Shown here: in pieces, positions 60,872-64,000 of the stretch
Layout: each line of letters opens with the position of its first letter
Numbering within the stretch: position 1 is the first letter of the stretch
Assembly (NCBI GenBank): GCA_047624005.1
Contig: JBLHPE010000005.1
Location: forward strand, 18,233 to 82,232
Reading direction: 5' to 3'
Source: Ascidiaceihabitans sp047624005
GTDB taxonomy: Bacteria; Pseudomonadota; Alphaproteobacteria; Rhodobacterales; Rhodobacteraceae
Length of the DNA stretch: 64,000 nt
The notes under the pieces: model-generated
Databases searched by the model: none
What the model was told of the DNA's origin: nothing
What the model saw: the letters and a program-made list of their open reading frames with translations, nothing else
Translations under genes and position numbers: made by a program

Positions 60872-62079
60872 GCAATCTACAAACGCCAAAAGCCACCAGC
60901 TACGACGTTGTAATAATAGGCGGAGCGATGTTGGGATCATCTGTGGCGTGGTTCACCGCCTCTAATCCAGACTTTGGCGGAACGATCTTAGTGGTCGAAA
61001 AGGACCCAACTTACGAATTCGCTTCGACCTCCCATACCAACAGTTGCATCCGTCAACAGTTCTCGAACGAGGTGAACATCCGCGTCTCCCAATTCGGGGC
61101 TGAATTCGTCAAGAATTTCCGCAAATTTATGGGCGGCGATACACGTGTGCCGCAGCCCGTTTTACAAAGCTTTGGGTATATGTATCTGGCGGATAATGCC
61201 GGTTTTGCGGCCACTTTGAAAGAAAGCCAGCAAATTCAGGCGTCTTTGGGTGCTGGCACCAAACACATGATGCCGGATGAAATTGCGCGAGATTATCCGT
61301 TCTACAATCTGGAAGATATCGTCGCGGCCAACCACAATTTGGTGGATGAGGGCTACTTCGACGGCAACACCTTGTTTGATTGGTGGAAACGATCCGCCCG
61401 CGAACACGGCGTTGAATACCTGACCAACGAAGTTGTCGCGATGGCTAAATCTAGCGATGGTGCCAAAGTTCAAAGCGTGACGCTGGCCTCAGGCGAGGTG
61501 ATTGCGTGTGGTACCGTTGTTAACTGCTCTGGCCCACGCGCGGCGCGGACGACAAGGATGGCTGGCATCCATATCCCAGTAGAACCCCGCAAGCGCTACA
61601 CCTATATCTTCGCCGCTGAACGGCCACTTGACCGGGACTTGCCCCTGACAATCGATCCATCAGGTATCCACATGCGCTCTGAGGGTAATTACTACCTTGC
61701 TGGGGGGCCACCAGATGATGATCCTGCCGTAGAATATGATGACTTCGTCCAAGACCACTCGATCTGGGAAGAAAAGGTTTGGCCCATCATTGCAAACCGC
61801 GTGCCAGCGTTTGAGCGGGTAAAGCTGATCAATTCATGGGCGGGGCATTATGCGTTTAACACGCTTGATCAAAACGCAGTCATCGGGCCGCACACGCAGG
61901 TAAGTAACTTTATCTTCGTAAACGGCTTTTCAGGACACGGGTTTCAGCAATCCCCAGCGATGGGCCGTGGCATTTCTGAATTGATCACTTACGGCGAATA
62001 TCGCGCGCTTGATCTATCGCCTTTTGGATACGGGCGAATTGAAAGGGGCGAAAAATTCCTTGAAAAAGCAATTATTTAA
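60868..62079 (+). CDS. DAO-family FAD oxidoreductase
   Basis: A 403-residue amine/amino acid oxidase of the DAO superfamily. It has GGAMLGSS (about residues 17-24) as FAD motif, STSHTNSCIRQQFSNEVNIR (a His/Asn-containing FAD region), YLAGGPPDDDPA and FVNGFSGHGFQQSPAMGRGISELI, which resembles sarcosine/dimethylglycine dehydrogenase-like enzymes. It probably oxidises an N-substituted amino acid made by the hydantoinase or related substrate. The enzyme is soluble; its electron acceptor is unknown. Confidence 0.85.
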   Translation: MSNLQTPKATSYDVVIIGGAMLGSSVAWFTASNPDFGGTILVVEKDPTYEFASTSHTNSCIRQQFSNEVNIRVSQFGAEFVKNFRKFMGGDTRVPQPVLQSFGYMYLADNAGFAATLKESQQIQASLGAGTKHMMPDEIARDYPFYNLEDIVAANHNLVDEGYFDGNTLFDWWKRSAREHGVEYLTNEVVAMAKSSDGAKVQSVTLASGEVIACGTVVNCSGPRAARTTRMAGIHIPVEPRKRYTYIFAAERPLDRDLPLTIDPSGIHMRSEGNYYLAGGPPDDDPAVEYDDFVQDHSIWEEKVWPIIANRVPAFERVKLINSWAGHYAFNTLDQNAVIGPHTQVSNFIFVNGFSGHGFQQSPAMGRGISELITYGEYRALDLSPFGYGRIERGEKFLEKAII

Positions 62080-62128
62080 GGCCAACCCACAAAAGCCTGC
62101 ACATTCCTAAACCTACAAAGGACCACCC

Positions 62129-62965
62129 ATGAAAAAGATCGTTCTCACTGGCGCAGCTGGCCGCCTTGGATCGCACCTGCGCGAACCGCTTAGCAAACTA
62201 GCAGATGAATTGGTGTCCTCAGATTTGGCTGACGACTTAGGCACGCTGTATGACGGCGAAACCTATGTCAAAGCAAATTTAACCAGCCTTGATGATATGA
62301 CTGCGCTTCTAGAAGGCGCTGATATGGTTGTTCATTTTGGCGCATACGGCGATGAGGCCCCGTTCGACACTATCCTTGGCCCCAACATCATCGGGGCCTA
62401 TAACGTGTGGGAAGCTGCCTACAAAAACGGTGTGCGCCGCGTAGTTTATGCCTCGTCCATCCACGCGGTTGGGATGCATGCCAAGAACGACTTTATCGGG
62501 ACTGATGCGCCTCACCGCCCTGACACATTTTATGGTCTGGCCAAGTGTTTTGCCGAAGATTTGGCCAGCATGTATTGGGACAAACGCGGCATTGAATCTG
62601 TCTGTATGCGCATCCTGTCCGCCGCAAATGTCGGCAATCCACGCGCGGTTGGATCGTGGCTGTCCTACGACGATCTGATCCAACTGGTAACACGCGCCAT
62701 CGACACACCCGTAACCGGTTTTGCCGTGATCTACGGCGTATCCAACAACGATCGTGCGCCTGTGGACAATGCTAAGGCCAGCTTCTTGGGATATCGCCCA
62801 AAAGACAACGCAGAACAGTTCGCATCCGAGGTCTTCGCGCAACGCGGCGTTCTGGATTCACAAGATGTGGGCAACATGTGCCACGGCGGGCCGTTTGCAT
62901 CCGTAAAACTGGGCAACTCTGGCGTTGCGACAATGAATATCATCAATGACACGAAGAAAACGTAA
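62129..62965 (+). CDS. Uronate-dehydrogenase-like NAD oxidoreductase
   Basis: A 278-residue short-chain NAD oxidoreductase of the extended SDR/epimerase type. It has TGAAGRLGSHLRE (NAD motif), NIIGAYNVWEAAYKNGVRRVVYASSIHAVG and the catalytic YGLAK (about 135-139). Its length and the FLGYRPKDNAEQF ending resemble bacterial uronate dehydrogenase (oxidises glucuronate/galacturonate to aldarolactone) but D-erythronate dehydrogenase is another close relative, so the substrate is uncertain. AAAGGA precedes the ATG. It is 49 bases after the FAD oxidoreductase gene. Confidence 0.82.
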   Translation: MKKIVLTGAAGRLGSHLREPLSKLADELVSSDLADDLGTLYDGETYVKANLTSLDDMTALLEGADMVVHFGAYGDEAPFDTILGPNIIGAYNVWEAAYKNGVRRVVYASSIHAVGMHAKNDFIGTDAPHRPDTFYGLAKCFAEDLASMYWDKRGIESVCMRILSAANVGNPRAVGSWLSYDDLIQLVTRAIDTPVTGFAVIYGVSNNDRAPVDNAKASFLGYRPKDNAEQFASEVFAQRGVLDSQDVGNMCHGGPFASVKLGNSGVATMNIINDTKKT

Positions 62966-62993
62966 ATCGGGACATCAAGTACGATGAAACAGC

Positions 62994-63031
62994 AATGCAC
63001 CAACTCAATCTTTCAGTTGGTGCATTTTTTT
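62994..63031 (+). terminator. Strong intrinsic terminator
   Basis: A 12-bp stem AATGCACCAACT/AGTTGGTGCATT (62994-63005 with 63015-63026) followed by a T run to 63031. The best terminator in the window; it ends the hydantoinase operon. Confidence 0.9.
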
Positions 63032-63109
63032 GTGATCGCAAGCGGGCTATCGGCGCGGTTTGACTTGGGTTAGCGTTGGTGTAACGCTGATCATACCCAA
63101 AGGAACCCC

Positions 63110-63481
63110 ATGCAAGCTGCCATACTTATCGTTTTTTGCATAAAAATTTGGGCCATTATTGGCGCTTGTATTGCAGCGGTTTTCTTAACCGTTGGGATTG
63201 ACCGGATTGATGAAGATTCACGCGGCGCTTATGCTTTTCGCCCGCTGCTGATCCCTGCAATTTTGCTGATTTGGCCATTGGTGCTTTGGCGTTGGTGGCA
63301 GATCGAAACGGACTCTGCCGGTTGGGCAGGCCGCTTTCGCCCCATTCGCAAAGGGCATCAATTGGCTGCATTCTTGCTGGCTGTTGGCATCATTGCGGCC
63401 CTTTGGCTTGGCCTGTCACAACGCCAATCATGGCCCGCCGACATAGCCCCTGTGCAACTGAGCGTCGGAGATGGATCATGA
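63110..63481 (+). CDS. Small membrane protein
   Basis: A 123-residue membrane protein with three predicted helices (about 5-30, 45-63 and 85-103). It contains a WPLVLWRWWQIE stretch and a hydrophilic loop (DRIDEDSRGAYAFRP). Family unknown. It overlaps the next gene by four bases (ATGA). AAAGGAAC precedes the start. A role with the neighbouring ferric-reductase-like protein is likely. Confidence 0.75.
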   Translation: MQAAILIVFCIKIWAIIGACIAAVFLTVGIDRIDEDSRGAYAFRPLLIPAILLIWPLVLWRWWQIETDSAGWAGRFRPIRKGHQLAAFLLAVGIIAALWLGLSQRQSWPADIAPVQLSVGDGS

Positions 63482-64000
63482 GTGTTAAATATCTCCCTGT
63501 TCAGTGGAACAAAATCAAATGGCAATATAACGCGGTCATGCTGGCCAGCATCACCCTCTTTTTGGTGTTGTTTTTATATCTGACGCCCAGCGTTCTTGAT
63601 CATGACCGCGCGATAAACGCACAAATTCACAACGCGCGCGCATTTGGGGCCTGTGCCTTTATGATGCTGACGGTCATCTTATGTATTGGCCCGCTTGCGC
63701 GGTTGGACGATCGGTTTTTACCGCTGTTGTACAACCGTCGCCATTTTGGAGTGATGACTGCCTTTGTTGCGCTGACCCATGCGGGTTACATCCTGAATTG
63801 GTATTTTTCGTTTTCCACATCTTCAAAGATTGAAAACCTGTTGATGGCCAACACCAGTTTGCGCCAACTTGCCGGATTTCCGTTCGAGCTGTTTGGCATC
63901 CTTGCCCTGTTTTGTTTGGGAGTTCTGGCGACGACCAGCCATGATTTCTGGCTCAAGTTCCTGACAGCACCAATCTGGAAACGGCTGCATTACTTAATCT
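63478..64000 (+). CDS. Ferric-reductase-like membrane protein (truncated by window end)
   Basis: The 5' 174 codons of a membrane protein open to the end of the window. It shows five hydrophobic segments, and spaced histidines in IHNARAFGA, RRHFGVMTAFVALTHAG and ATTSHDFWLKF that fit a haem-binding ferric-reductase-like (MsrQ/YedZ-type) domain. The start overlaps the upstream stop. The C-terminal part, where a Rieske or flavin domain may lie, is beyond the window. Confidence 0.7.
   Translation, partial: MSVKYLPVQWNKIKWQYNAVMLASITLFLVLFLYLTPSVLDHDRAINAQIHNARAFGACAFMMLTVILCIGPLARLDDRFLPLLYNRRHFGVMTAFVALTHAGYILNWYFSFSTSSKIENLLMANTSLRQLAGFPFELFGILALFCLGVLATTSHDFWLKFLTAPIWKRLHYLI

Overview
The window looks like a chromosomal segment from a marine alphaproteobacterium of the Roseobacter group (Rhodobacterales). 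The evidence is the gene content (heterotetrameric sarcosine oxidase, the N-methylglutamate route for methylamine, a Tmm-type trimethylamine monooxygenase, TRAP uptake, a SitABCD-type manganese transporter with MUR-like boxes), moderate G+C, AGGAG-type ribosome binding sites and many ATGA stop/start overlaps. No tRNA, rRNA, CRISPR array, insertion sequence or prophage gene was seen.

Layout. Bases 1-6.5 kb hold housekeeping and envelope genes: the end of an RND pump, a DUF302 protein, an Atm1-type ABC exporter, a LysM protein, a LOG-family hydrolase, Fe superoxide dismutase and a small secreted protein. At 6.7-12.3 kb (minus strand) is a complete soxB-(small membrane protein)-soxD-soxA-soxG operon. 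At 12.6-17.2 kb are ccmI, ruvX, a DUF1289 gene, a PhyH-like oxygenase, a TauE/SafE exporter and dusA. At 17.4-32.6 kb lies a methylated-amine island: mgdABCD, two divergent regulators (GlxA/AraC type and XRE-cupin type), an Amt ammonium transporter with a 55-residue membrane protein behind it, mgsABC, gmaS and tmm. A decayed stretch (32.6-34.3 kb) follows. It carries a broken GcvT-like (folate-binding) coding remnant, possibly a dead trimethylamine N-oxide demethylase. At 34.4-41.6 kb are a DMT transporter, a dctPQM TRAP system, acs and adk.

From 41.6 to 52.5 kb there are two catabolic blocks. The first is a divergent acid-sugar locus (GntR regulator, Gfo/Idh dehydrogenase and isopropylmalate-type dehydrogenase on minus; ABM-fold protein, metallo-beta-lactamase hydrolase, OtnK-type kinase, OtnC-type decarboxylase and a DUF1045 2H-phosphoesterase on plus). 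The second is a plus-strand run of a 2-oxoglutarate oxygenase, a threonine aldolase, an MmgE/PrpD protein, a glutathione transferase and a rhodanese. At 52.5-55.9 kb is sitABCD (minus), with two MUR-like boxes in front of it. At 56-63 kb are a LysR regulator, ATP-dependent hydantoinase subunits A and B, a DAO-type FAD oxidoreductase and a uronate-dehydrogenase-like gene, closed by a strong terminator. The window ends in a small membrane protein and a truncated ferric-reductase-like membrane protein.

How the genes could work together: Tmm oxidises trimethylamine to its N-oxide. GmaS, MgsABC and MgdABCD turn monomethylamine into gamma-glutamylmethylamide, then N-methylglutamate, then glutamate plus a folate-bound or free C1 unit. 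SoxBDAG does equivalent chemistry on sarcosine. The steps from the N-oxide to monomethylamine (Tdm, Dmm) are not intact here and must be elsewhere or missing. The hydantoinase and DAO-oxidase genes could in principle feed sarcosine-like products to SoxBDAG, but that link is speculation. All functional calls rest on reading motifs and family memory, with no database search.
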